A stretch of DNA of 19,450 nt, taken from Labrenzia sp. PHM005. GTDB taxonomy: Bacteria; Pseudomonadota; Alphaproteobacteria; Rhizobiales; Stappiaceae. Below are positions 1 through 7,567 of the stretch, one piece after another (the first letter of the stretch is position 1; the number at the start of each line of letters is the position of its first letter). The position numbers and the translations under genes were made by a program. Where the stretch lies: assembly GCF_006517275.1 (NCBI RefSeq), contig NZ_CP041190.1, positions 1 through 19,450 of the forward strand. Direction: 5' to 3'. The notes under the pieces are model-generated. The model did no database searches and was not told the origin of the DNA. It saw nothing but the letters and a program-made list of their open reading frames with translations.

Positions 1-121
1 GGTGAGGGCAAAAGCGATAAGCGGCTCCGGCGAAGCAGGCATTTATTCAGCAGCAAAAAAGATCTTCAAGAAGAAACACCCAGGCTGTAACGTCTGGTTG
101 TTTTCAGACATTGCCGGATAA
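1..121 (+). CDS. C-terminal part of a small unknown protein (5' part at the far end of the window)
   Basis: An open frame enters at the left edge and stops with TAA at 119-121, only 11 bases before the coupling-protein start. The visible tail is basic and then aromatic, ending in WLFSDIAG. If the molecule is circular, the frame continues without a break from the GTG at 19377 and gives a 64-residue protein. I do not recognise the family. Its position as first gene of a two-gene unit with the coupling protein suggests a transfer-related role, but that is inference from location only. A chance open frame cannot be excluded at this length. Confidence 0.5.
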   Translation, partial: VRAKAISGSGEAGIYSAAKKIFKKKHPGCNVWLFSDIAG

Positions 122-132
122 ATGCAAAGCCC

Positions 133-3100
133 ATGACAAGCACTGCACTAGACATTTCCATAGACCCAAAAATTTCTAGAATTCTTAGTCCAGAAGTAGC
201 TCAAAACCTAATGACAGAAGCCATGCAATCTCATGGCAACTGGCAACCTAGCGTCGGTACTGCGAGATGGGCGAACCCCTTTATTGCCGCAGAGGCTATG
301 CCCTATGAGCCAGGCGCGATTTGGCTTGGCCGCAATCCGCTCAATTCAAGCCAGGCTCTGGGATATAAAGATGATCGGCATGTGCTCCTGTGCGCCGGAA
401 CGCGCACGGGCAAAGGTCGATCATTCATCATCAATAATCTGGCTCTTTGGCCTGGCTCGATCTGCGTCGTGGATCCCAAAGGAGAAAACGCGACAGTCCT
501 GGCAAACAGGCGGGGTGCGGGATCCGATTATTGCGATGGGCTTGGACAAAAAGTTTTTGTCTTTGATCCTTTCGGCTGCGCAAGCGTTGCCCAGGAACAC
601 CGCGCGTGCTTCGATCCTCTTAGCGTACTGGATCCGAATAGTCCGAACCTGCAACGCATGGCCGCACGGATCGCAGAAGCGACCACGGTACTACCTGAAG
701 ATTCCAAAGGTGGTGAATGGGCTAAGCGCGGCCAGCAGATGATCACGACCGTCATTTTGCATGTCATGACCTCTGTAGATTTTGACGGTGAAGACGAACA
801 CGGCCAGGATTTGCGTTCCATTGTGACCGTGCGCCGGCTTCTCACTGCCGGCGACAGAAATGCGCGCAAACTCCTTTTAGAAATGGGCGCGGATGAGAAA
901 TCCGTACCCTCTGCGATGATTTGTTTGTGGGATGCAATCGCACATAACCCAGCTTGTAACGGCGTGATCGCAGATCAAGGCGCTAGCCTTCTCGAATCTC
1001 TGGAACATCACAGAGAGTATTTCGAATCTGTCCGTACATCAGCGGTCGAAAACACAGCCTGGATCGATGATCCGTATATGCGCGAAACCCTGGTTGGTAG
1101 CGAAAAGGTTCGCAATGAACTGAATATCCAAGATCTAAAAACGGATCCAAACGGACATAGCATTTTCCTTTGCCTGCCCGTTGACGACATGGGTACCTAT
1201 GGCCGTTGGCAACGGGTCATGGTCGCCAGCGTCATTTCACAGATGCAAGCCAGCCAGGGCGTGCCAGCAACTGGCCACCCTTTGCTTATGTGCCTGGATG
1301 AGTTCCCAGCCCTGGGCAAAATGGAACGGCTGGAAAAAGCAGCCGCTGAGATTGCCGGAGCAGGCGTGAAACTCATGACGGTGGTGCAAAACCTGCCGCA
1401 GCTCAAACGGCTCTACAAGGAAGGGTGGGAAACCTTCCTTGGGAATGCCGGGTTGCAGATCTATTTCGGCATGGATGACAACACCACGCGCGAATATCTG
1501 CAAAAAGCCCTGGGCGAAATGGAAGTCGTGCGCGAGGTTCGCAGCGCTAACGAAGGCACCTCCGAACAATCAACCACGGGCGAGACCAAAGGACGAAGCC
1601 ACGGCACCACGACCAACACCTCAAAAGGTGGAAATGAAACCTGGCAGGATAGTGAAGGCCACAGTACCGGAACCCAAAAATCTAAAGGGGGAAACACCTC
1701 CCAAGGATCCAGTCAGTCTCGAGGGACAAATCGTAGCCAAGGGCATAGCTCAGGCTACAGCACTGGCTCAAATTTCAATACAAGCTTGCTTTTCGGAAGA
1801 AACAACTATTCGTCAAGTGACAGCTATAACTCTGGTGAAAATACAAGCTACGGCAGCAACACATCTCATTCGACCAATCAAAGCAGTGGGGAGAATTGGT
1901 CAAACTCTGAAAGTTCCGGCAGCAACTGGTCAAATAGCAAGGGCGGGGGCAATAACTGGTCTGAAAGCTCCGGCGTATCGGAGCAAGAACAGTTTAGCGA
2001 ACAATTCAGCCGCGCCCAAGGAATGCAACGCGGGGCAGGCATCGCCGAAACCGTACAAAAACGCCCTCTCTTACCTTCTAACGAAGCGGATCAATTCTTT
2101 GCCGCCGTCACTCAAAAAGATGCGCCCTACTATCCAGGGCTAGCCCTCGTCAAAATATCCGGACGGGATCCACTCCATGTCCGCAAAACAAATTATGATG
2201 AGGATCCGGCATTTATACGCTGCTTCGATCCCCACCCGGCACACCCATTTGTCGAGGCGGTCGAAGAACCCGATATTTTGCCGGAACCAATTGTTCCTCA
2301 GCAACCAGTAACAATCTCCAGGAAAAAGTTTCGACCGACGCCAGACATCAACACGAGAGAAAAAGCGATCTTAGTGGCTTGTCCTGGTGAAGTCCGCGCA
2401 ACATTCACAACGCTGCCGAATAATCTCTCCTCTTGCCCCGACAAGGGTATTTTGTGGGAGTTTGAAGAAGAGATCACCGTCAATGCTCCAGCAGATTTCA
2501 TCTACCACGCATTATTGAACACAGAGTATTTTTCCTATTGGTTTGCCAATCAAAAGAAACCAGGGGTGCCGTTGCCCGACGAGATAACCCCCTGCACTGA
2601 ATTGAACCACAAAGCAAAAATCGTCTGGTGTGAAGACGGTAAATCCATCCTCCTTGAGCAAAATGAGCATTTTGTTGAAATTTCTATCAGCAAAATCGAC
2701 GAGCAAAATTCTCTAATAAAAGAACGAACATTCAAATACAAAACGGATGAATCAAAACACTGGGCTAGTTACCTAGAGCCTCTTTTTGTGTCGAAAGCAA
2801 AAAGAAAGCACGAAGCATCTGAAGAAATGCAACAAAAGCGCAACGAACGCGCTCGCTCCAGACATGAATACGATTCACAGTCCGATAGATATACAATGCA
2901 AAATTTCCTGGAAATTTTGTTTCACTATAATATCCCGACCATTTCGATACACGAAAATTTGTTGACTGGCGTGAATATTGCCAAAGAAGATAGGGAACGT
3001 ATTTTCTCTATTCACAGCAACGCCAACAGCAGTTGTGTAAAATATTTCAAAGATGAACACGGAAATTACCTTCTACGAGAAGGTAATATAATCAACAACA

Positions 3101-4005
3101 ATCCAGATATTCTATACCACATTGTTGATGGTGAAGATGAAGAGACTTGCAAAGAAAAATACACTAACAAATATGACTTGCACAACTGTCGTGTTCTCAA
3201 AGTCTTCAACGAAGATGGTGCAAGTAACGAAGTTTTTGAGCGAATTGCACTTCTGGAACAGATTCAAGAATTCAATCCAACACAAATGTTCCTTTTTGGG
3301 AAGAAGTATCAATCAGGGAGGGAATTTCCCAAAGATGATAAACAAGCTGCTGCTTGGTATAAAAAAGCAGGTGACAACGGCTATACAATAGCATTTAGAT
3401 GGCTGGCAGAACTCTACCTTGATAAAAATGCTCTTTCTTATAAGCCTAATCTTGCTAAAAGATATCTTAGAACGAGTGCCGAAGTTAATGACAGCTACTC
3501 TATGTTTAGATTGGGCAGCTTTTACTTAGAAGGCTCTCACAATACTAAAAAATCCATAAGTGAAGCAACTTTTTGGCTTCGAAAAGCTCTCGAACGCCGC
3601 GACGTTAGCGCCGCCAATGCCGTAGTTGAACATGAGCAGCTTTTTGAAGACAAAACCTTTGTAGAGGGTGCCATTTCGCAGGTAGAGGAATACCTAAATT
3701 GGTTCTTTGACGAGAGTGGAGATGAACCAGGCGGAATCGAAGAGTTATTCTTTAGTCAGTTAGCTAATTTATTTTGCCAATCAGAGAGATTTAAGGACGT
3801 CAACAAAGCCATTTATTGGCTATACAAGGCGCACAGCAAAAACCTATTCGCATGGTCTGTAAACCATAATGTTTTTCATATAGTTGGAATATTAGAGGAC
3901 AGCTTGCCTTTAATGCCTCACTATCGAAATGAAATTCATGCCCTCCTATTGCGATATGATGAGTACATAAAAGAGATAGATGCGCAGATAGAAGCTGAAG
4001 AATAG
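133..4005 (+). CDS. VirD4/TraG-like type IV coupling protein with extra C-terminal domains
   Basis: This 1290-residue protein is a coupling ATPase that would bring the relaxase-DNA complex to a type IV secretion channel. The N-terminal half has the family order: GTARWA near residue 43, Walker A GTRTGKGRS at 89-97, VVDPKGEN at 112-119, and Walker B LLMCLDEF at 384-391. Typical VirD4 proteins start with membrane helices; here only about 40 hydrophilic residues precede GTARWA, so it looks soluble. Residues 474-616 are a Ser/Gly/Asn/Thr-rich linker. The coupling core ends near residue 735. Residues about 778-895 resemble an SRPBCC/AHSA1-like fold (an APADFIYHAL start and a late W-x2-YLEPL), which is tentative. 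Residues about 1048-1150 contain Sel1-like repeats (AAAWYKKAGDNGY, ATFWLRKALE). Typical family members are roughly half this length. The C-terminal half is visibly more A+T-rich. The start at 133 follows a weak ribosome site. Confidence 0.9.
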   Translation: MTSTALDISIDPKISRILSPEVAQNLMTEAMQSHGNWQPSVGTARWANPFIAAEAMPYEPGAIWLGRNPLNSSQALGYKDDRHVLLCAGTRTGKGRSFIINNLALWPGSICVVDPKGENATVLANRRGAGSDYCDGLGQKVFVFDPFGCASVAQEHRACFDPLSVLDPNSPNLQRMAARIAEATTVLPEDSKGGEWAKRGQQMITTVILHVMTSVDFDGEDEHGQDLRSIVTVRRLLTAGDRNARKLLLEMGADEKSVPSAMICLWDAIAHNPACNGVIADQGASLLESLEHHREYFESVRTSAVENTAWIDDPYMRETLVGSEKVRNELNIQDLKTDPNGHSIFLCLPVDDMGTYGRWQRVMVASVISQMQASQGVPATGHPLLMCLDEFPALGKMERLEKAAAEIAGAGVKLMTVVQNLPQLKRLYKEGWETFLGNAGLQIYFGMDDNTTREYLQKALGEMEVVREVRSANEGTSEQSTTGETKGRSHGTTTNTSKGGNETWQDSEGHSTGTQKSKGGNTSQGSSQSRGTNRSQGHSSGYSTGSNFNTSLLFGRNNYSSSDSYNSGENTSYGSNTSHSTNQSSGENWSNSESSGSNWSNSKGGGNNWSESSGVSEQEQFSEQFSRAQGMQRGAGIAETVQKRPLLPSNEADQFFAAVTQKDAPYYPGLALVKISGRDPLHVRKTNYDEDPAFIRCFDPHPAHPFVEAVEEPDILPEPIVPQQPVTISRKKFRPTPDINTREKAILVACPGEVRATFTTLPNNLSSCPDKGILWEFEEEITVNAPADFIYHALLNTEYFSYWFANQKKPGVPLPDEITPCTELNHKAKIVWCEDGKSILLEQNEHFVEISISKIDEQNSLIKERTFKYKTDESKHWASYLEPLFVSKAKRKHEASEEMQQKRNERARSRHEYDSQSDRYTMQNFLEILFHYNIPTISIHENLLTGVNIAKEDRERIFSIHSNANSSCVKYFKDEHGNYLLREGNIINNNPDILYHIVDGEDEETCKEKYTNKYDLHNCRVLKVFNEDGASNEVFERIALLEQIQEFNPTQMFLFGKKYQSGREFPKDDKQAAAWYKKAGDNGYTIAFRWLAELYLDKNALSYKPNLAKRYLRTSAEVNDSYSMFRLGSFYLEGSHNTKKSISEATFWLRKALERRDVSAANAVVEHEQLFEDKTFVEGAISQVEEYLNWFFDESGDEPGGIEELFFSQLANLFCQSERFKDVNKAIYWLYKAHSKNLFAWSVNHNVFHIVGILEDSLPLMPHYRNEIHALLLRYDEYIKEIDAQIEAEE

Positions 4006-4380
4006 TCACATGCTGTTCTTCATGCCGTTGTTGTTCTGATCCTTATTCTGCTGCTCGGCCTTGGCTTTCTCTATCAAACGCTTTGCGCGTTCACTATCCA
4101 TTGCCTGCTTCGTCTTTGCCGCTTTGTCATCGTTCCGCATCCCCTTAGCATACGCTTGACGGTCGGCAGCTTTGGCCATTTCCTCAGGCGGTCGATTGAC
4201 GTGTTTCGGCTGGTCTTTCTCGACCATAGACGAGCCTTGTTTATCGCCCTGGCTCTGCTTGGCTTCATTGGATGATGCGTTATTAAACGTCACGCCCAAA
4301 CGCTCGGCGCGATCAAGCAAAGATTGCTTGTAACTATCTAGCTGAACATTCTTTGCAAAAGATGTTTCCCGCTCTGCCAT
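4006..4380 (-). CDS. Small hydrophilic protein of unknown function
   Basis: This 124-residue protein starts MAERETSF. I chose this ATG over upstream ones because a strong purine-rich ribosome site (GAGGGGGGCG) lies a few bases upstream. The protein is very polar, with a Lys/Ala/Gln/Asn-rich helical C-terminal half and no membrane segment. Residues 24-32 read RAERLGVTF, and nearly the same motif (QAERLGVVF) ends the divergently transcribed neighbour. Its stop directly abuts the stop of the coupling protein, with which it is convergent. The family is not recognised. A mobilization accessory role would fit the context but is inference. Confidence 0.7.
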   Translation of the reverse strand: MAERETSFAKNVQLDSYKQSLLDRAERLGVTFNNASSNEAKQSQGDKQGSSMVEKDQPKHVNRPPEEMAKAADRQAYAKGMRNDDKAAKTKQAMDSERAKRLIEKAKAEQQNKDQNNNGMKNSM

Positions 4381-4452
4381 GCATCGCCCCCCTCTTTCCA
4401 TAAGAAAGCCTAACGCATTGATATGGAAAGAAAAAGGCGAGGGATTTTGCAA

Positions 4453-4481
4453 TTGATATTCAAGTAATGTCACAATATAAC
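4453..4481 (+). promoter_or_regulatory. Sigma70-type promoter
   Basis: TTGATA at 4453-4458 and TATAAC at 4476-4481 are separated by 17 bases, each matching the consensus in five of six positions. Transcription would begin near 4488 and serve the two genes 4508-5232. Confidence 0.6.
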
Positions 4482-4496
4482 TGTAGTTAATTACAG
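4481..4496. promoter_or_regulatory. Palindromic operator at the start of transcription
   Basis: CTGTAGTTAATTACAG is a near-perfect 16-base palindrome lying on the expected transcription start of the promoter at 4453-4481. A bound repressor here would block transcription. The regulator is unknown. Confidence 0.45.
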
Positions 4497-4507
4497 TGTT
4501 GATCGAC

Positions 4508-4831
4508 ATGAAGGATTTAATAGATAATTTTTCATTTGAAGTAGAGTTCAGGAATATTTCACAAAGAAATAAAGCCACTGAAATTTTAACAGTAATAGCA
4601 GAAGATCAAGGCGTTTATCTTCATATTGAAGAGAACACGACCTGCGGCCTAAACCTTGGTGTATCAGATCCTGATCACTATAGCGCTCTTATGGACGAAT
4701 TTGATCGTCAATCGATCCGGATGAAAGAACAATCGGAGGCAAATTATCATGCGCGACGAATGGAACAGGCCGAACGTCTGGGCGTAGTTTTCACGCGACC
4801 ACCGAATCCGCAACTAGGAGAACCAACATGA
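4508..4831 (+). CDS. Small protein of unknown function, first of a coupled pair
   Basis: This reading gives 107 residues from the ATG at 4508. A GTG at 4496 would add four residues, but it lies inside the operator palindrome and almost at the transcription start, so I prefer the ATG. Neither has a clear ribosome site. The N-terminal part looks like a small alpha/beta fold; the C-terminal part is a charged helix ending in MEQAERLGVVF, shared with the protein at 4006-4380. Its stop overlaps the next start as ATGA (4828-4831), so the two genes are translationally coupled. The family is not recognised. Confidence 0.65.
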   Translation: MKDLIDNFSFEVEFRNISQRNKATEILTVIAEDQGVYLHIEENTTCGLNLGVSDPDHYSALMDEFDRQSIRMKEQSEANYHARRMEQAERLGVVFTRPPNPQLGEPT

Positions 4832-5232
4832 TCACTCATAACCTCGACTTCTCCGGTTTTGCAACAAAGCGCATCTATAGAGCCGGATCGAAACTCACAA
4901 CAAAGAAGATTTGGCTCGACCATAAAACAGAAATTTTGCTGACCTTAAACGATGCCATTTGGGACGGGTTTGAGTATCTTTCTGAAAAAATTGGATTTCC
5001 ATTGTATTTGCTCTTTACCGATACATGGGAAGAAGAAACAGACCCAAACAGCCCTACAAGAGTAGAGGATTTTATCGATTCATTGATCGGATTCACCGCA
5101 CGTCAAATGGAGGAAGATCTCCAAGCGGAATACGGGTATGCCAATGATAATCTCTATAATATGCCGTGTTTATTTAAGCATCCGGAGTGGATGCGCTACA
5201 GCACTTTAAAACGAGAGAATTTACGCGGCTAG
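4828..5232 (+). CDS. Unknown acidic protein, second of the coupled pair
   Basis: This 134-residue protein begins inside the stop of the previous gene (ATGA overlap) and has a good ribosome site, AGGAG, six to seven bases upstream. It is acidic in the middle (DTWEEETD, residues about 71-78), with several Trp, Tyr and Phe residues and no signal peptide or membrane segment. It converges on the recombinase gene, and the two stop codons overlap by three bases. I do not recognise the family. Coupling to its upstream partner suggests a joint function. Confidence 0.65.
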   Translation: MITHNLDFSGFATKRIYRAGSKLTTKKIWLDHKTEILLTLNDAIWDGFEYLSEKIGFPLYLLFTDTWEEETDPNSPTRVEDFIDSLIGFTARQMEEDLQAEYGYANDNLYNMPCLFKHPEWMRYSTLKRENLRG

Positions 5233-5774
5233 CGCAAACGGCTGATAGTCGTATGAGACACACCAAAATCACGGCCAATTTCACGAGCAGATTCACCCGC
5301 TGCAAGGCGCTCTAAGGCTTTGCGCCTTTGGTGCTCATCCAGCTTAGACTTGCGACCGAACTTCACATTCTTGGTTCTGGCTACTGCCCTGCCATCTTCG
5401 GCGCGGCTTATGATGCGCTCGCGCTCATCCTCGGCCATTGCAGAAAGCATGACCAGTAATCCGCGACCAATAGGCGTTGTTAAATCTAGGTGTGGTTTGT
5501 CCAGCACCTTAATGAGCGCTCCCCGGTCGGCAATGCGCTGCATGATACCAAGACCATCCATCATAGAACGGGTTGCCCTGTCCCATTCAGCGACAATAAG
5601 GACATGATCAGTTCCCAGGGCATCAATCGCTTTTTCAAGCTCCGGACGGCCTCTGAGAGACTTTCCAGAGGCTTTATCGCGAAAGATCTTGTCACACCCT
5701 TCTGCGCGAAGGGCGGCGATCTGACGATCTAGGTTTTGATTGATACTACTGACGCGGGCATATCCAATTTTCAT
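5229..5774 (-). CDS. Serine recombinase (resolvase/invertase family)
   Basis: This 181-residue protein has the full small serine recombinase layout. The catalytic N-terminal domain opens MKIGYARVSS with nucleophile Ser9. The DR-x2-R motif follows at Arg66 and Arg69, and the long E helix runs from about residues 103 to 135. A C-terminal helix-turn-helix (residues about 157-180, GVSHTTISRL) completes it. Length is normal for Tn3-type resolvases and Hin/Pin invertases. The family cuts both strands at the centre of a dyad site through a 2-base staggered break. Multiple GCACC/GGTGC half-sites lie 33-160 bases upstream, and a 26-bp dyad site with an AT centre recurs further upstream in front of two more genes. 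It could resolve plasmid dimers, or excise and insert the neighbouring genes. Confidence 0.92.
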   Translation of the reverse strand: MKIGYARVSSINQNLDRQIAALRAEGCDKIFRDKASGKSLRGRPELEKAIDALGTDHVLIVAEWDRATRSMMDGLGIMQRIADRGALIKVLDKPHLDLTTPIGRGLLVMLSAMAEDERERIISRAEDGRAVARTKNVKFGRKSKLDEHQRRKALERLAAGESAREIGRDFGVSHTTISRLR

Positions 5775-5800
5775 GTGAAAATAATAGCAGATTCCGCCCT

Positions 5801-5934
5801 ACTTTTGCACCGTAAAAACGCACCACCTGAACCGCTTGAAAAATAAGAGTTTAGAGCACTGGTGCAAAACTTATGATATCTGCACCAGCACCTAGGAAGG
5901 TGCCAACGGTCTTGCGCTAAGATTTTGGCGCACC
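5801..5934. promoter_or_regulatory. Res-like region with repeated GCACC/GGTGC half-sites
   Basis: Seven GCACC or GGTGC elements occur here: 5807-5811, 5820-5824, 5861-5865, 5882-5886, 5888-5892, 5899-5903 and 5930-5934. The pairs 5861/5886 and 5888/5903 are inverted, as expected for recombinase-binding subsites. The region lies just upstream of the recombinase gene, the usual place for a res site that also controls the gene. The subsite assignment is inference. Confidence 0.55.
5861..5886 (-). repeat. Recombination site copy A (26 bp)
   Basis: The site has outer arms GGTGCA and TGCACC around a TTATGA core, and its exact centre (5873-5874) is the dinucleotide AT. It matches copy C (7367-7392) at 23 of 26 positions in the same orientation. 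It lies 86 bases upstream of the recombinase start and is the proposed crossover site. Confidence 0.65.
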
Positions 5935-5969
5935 GATCATACGAACACAAATTTTGGCAATGAGTAGCC

Positions 5970-6881
5970 CTAAAAGCCTGCCTCTGCCGGGCTCACCGCA
6001 GCGTACTTCTGCAAATTCATAAGCCGTTGAGCCTTTGCGACACTTCCGCTTTGCTCTCCTACCGCGGCTAAAGCGTGATCAAGGCATTCGAGATGAGCCT
6101 TCAAGGTATTATTGGCCGCCGCAGGAATACCTTCCCGAGGAAGATGTTGTAGCTGCTTCTGAAACCGACGATTGAACAGTCTGTCGTGGTGCGCACAGAT
6201 GTTTCGTAAATCTACAAAGCATAGCACCCAGCTTTCAAAGATCGGGAGTCGTGGCACACCAAATGCTCTGGCAACGTCTGTTCTCAGAGGTCCGTTAAGG
6301 GAAGCGTACAAACGTGCTGCACCACCGAAAGTTAGAAACTCCTTAAATGTCCAGATAGGAGGAAGGGCAGGAGGGTCATAAGTCTGCCGATAGTGCTTGG
6401 CGCGTTCGTCCTTTGATTTATCAAAGGTTTGAATGACTTGGCTAAGGGCTTGGTTATGCGCTTTCGCATCTTTGAAGGCGGTCCTGTTATAGTAGGGATG
6501 GCTCCCAAAGCGGTCGCTTAGAGCCTCAGAGATCACATTTCTAAACGCAAGTTCAAACCGCCCTACTGCCTCGAAGGCGAGCTCACGTAACCGTGCATCG
6601 CATTCATAGAGCTGAATTATGTCCCTGTAAGTGGTACCTGTGCGAAATGTCCTACCAGGCTGATCGCGACGGCTAAGGAAGTAGATTCTTAGACGTTCAT
6701 AGCCAATCGCTTCGATTTTTTGAGCCGCAACATTCGGGCGAGAGATGATCAAGCCCTTCGATCTCAAGTGCTGGACGCGATCTGCGGGTAACGCGTGAGG
6801 TTTGGTGTAGGGGCGCAAGGATAGTCCATGAACGAAGAAGGGCCGCCCTTTTCCACCCCTTGCGGGAGTGTGGCGACCCAT
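5970..6881 (-). CDS. Abi-family protein (Abi_2, HEPN RNase type)
   Basis: This 303-residue protein belongs to the abortive-infection AbiD/AbiF group. The PYTKP...LRSKGLIIS opening sits at residues 24-48, followed by the IGYERLRIYF segment (59-68). The family signature LRNICAHHDRLFNR contains the HEPN R-x4-H motif (Arg226 to His231), which in HEPN proteins forms the RNase active site. The family is known for stopping phage growth by shutting down the infected cell. The ATG at 6881 has AAAGG seven bases upstream; about 23 residues precede the conserved domain, so a slightly later start is possible. It lies between recombination sites A and B and reads in the same direction as the recombinase, which suggests it is cargo. 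Which phages it acts on cannot be seen. Confidence 0.88.
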   Translation of the reverse strand: MGRHTPARGGKGRPFFVHGLSLRPYTKPHALPADRVQHLRSKGLIISRPNVAAQKIEAIGYERLRIYFLSRRDQPGRTFRTGTTYRDIIQLYECDARLRELAFEAVGRFELAFRNVISEALSDRFGSHPYYNRTAFKDAKAHNQALSQVIQTFDKSKDERAKHYRQTYDPPALPPIWTFKEFLTFGGAARLYASLNGPLRTDVARAFGVPRLPIFESWVLCFVDLRNICAHHDRLFNRRFQKQLQHLPREGIPAAANNTLKAHLECLDHALAAVGEQSGSVAKAQRLMNLQKYAAVSPAEAGF

Positions 6882-6981
6882 GACATGACCTTTATGGCCG
6901 CAACAGCTCCTAATGTCAAGATTACTGCGCGCCAGACAGTCTCGAACGGAAGGTCTTCGCTAGCATCATAGTGAAGAAAAG

Positions 6982-7007
6982 CTGCCAAAATTTATGACTT
7001 TTGCACA
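6982..7007 (-). repeat. Recombination site copy B (degenerate)
   Basis: This copy has the TTATGA core, a centred AT at 6994-6995, and a TTTTGCAC right arm. It matches copy A at 18 of 26 positions and copy C at 19 of 26, in the same orientation. It stands between the Abi gene and the membrane-protein gene, 100 bases upstream of the Abi start. Confidence 0.45.
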
Positions 7008-7017
7008 TAGAGAGATT

Positions 7018-7299
7018 TTATTTTTTGTCAGGAGGCACTTTAGAAACACCAAAGAAATAACCTACAATAGTGCCTATAAATCCCACCAATGCTTCATTAG
7101 GTAAGTCAGTGACAAGCGACATAACTAAAAGTATTGGAGCAATGAAAGTCAACCCTGATAATTGTAAAGCATGGGGCGCAAGAGGACTGTTTTCTTTCAG
7201 GCTTCTCAGTAAAAGTATGCCTCCGCCTATCATAACTGTTGAAATACCTAGCGAGGTTAACAACACCGTATTGTTATCTGGAAAAATAAAATCTGCCAT
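7018..7299 (-). CDS. Small three-helix membrane protein
   Basis: This 93-residue protein has hydrophobic segments at about residues 11-31, 47-64 and 70-85, followed by a short charged tail VPPDKK. The frame is open further upstream to 7422, but that would take in the recombination site. The ATG at 7299 has a perfect AGGAGGT ribosome site just upstream, so I use it. The gene sits between recombination sites B and C, in line with the Abi gene. Small multi-pass proteins are frequent membrane effectors in phage-defence loci. Here that role is inference, since no catalytic motif is present and the family is not recognised. Confidence 0.7.
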   Translation of the reverse strand: MADFIFPDNNTVLLTSLGISTVMIGGGILLLRSLKENSPLAPHALQLSGLTFIAPILLVMSLVTDLPNEALVGFIGTIVGYFFGVSKVPPDKK

Positions 7300-7366
7300 A
7301 AGACCTCCTAAAACAACGCAAATCAACATAACCTCAGCAGAAGCAACAAAGCAATTTTTGGCAAGT

Positions 7367-7392
7367 GTTGCAAAAGTTATGATATTTGCACC
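7367..7392 (-). repeat. Recombination site copy C (26 bp)
   Basis: The arms TTGCAAA and TTTGCAC surround the TTATGA core, with AT at the exact centre (7379-7380). It differs from copy A at only three positions. It lies 67 bases upstream of the membrane-protein start. Copies A and C are direct repeats 1506 bases apart, so recombination between them would remove the Abi gene and the membrane-protein gene as a circle. Confidence 0.65.
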
Positions 7393-7488
7393 TGCCGCCT
7401 CACTGGATGAGCTACACCACAAACGATTTCCCCCAGTGTAGATTTTTCTCTTCGGGCATTAGCCCCTAGGCAGAAATCGAAGCTAACT

Positions 7489-7514
7489 GTGGCAAACGTA
7501 CTGAAATATGCATC
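7489..7514 (-). repeat. Possible recombination site copy D (decayed)
   Basis: This 26-base stretch matches copy C at 19 of 26 positions in the same orientation and keeps GGCAAA and TATGCA. The central pair is CT instead of AT, so it may be an inactive outer remnant of the array. Confidence 0.3.
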
Positions 7515-7567
7515 TGTTATACGACGGTGCTGTGCCAAGTAATTTCCGAATTTAGCATGTTAATTTG

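Noticed and set aside
1439..2143. Long open frame overlapping the coupling-protein linker
   Set aside because: It is a shadow of the biased Ser/Gly/Asn codons of the linker in another frame; no ribosome site and no protein-like pattern.
6764..6988. Short minus-strand frame with one hydrophobic stretch at the Abi start
   Set aside because: It starts at TTG inside site B, lacks a ribosome site and overlaps the start of the Abi gene by more than 100 bases.
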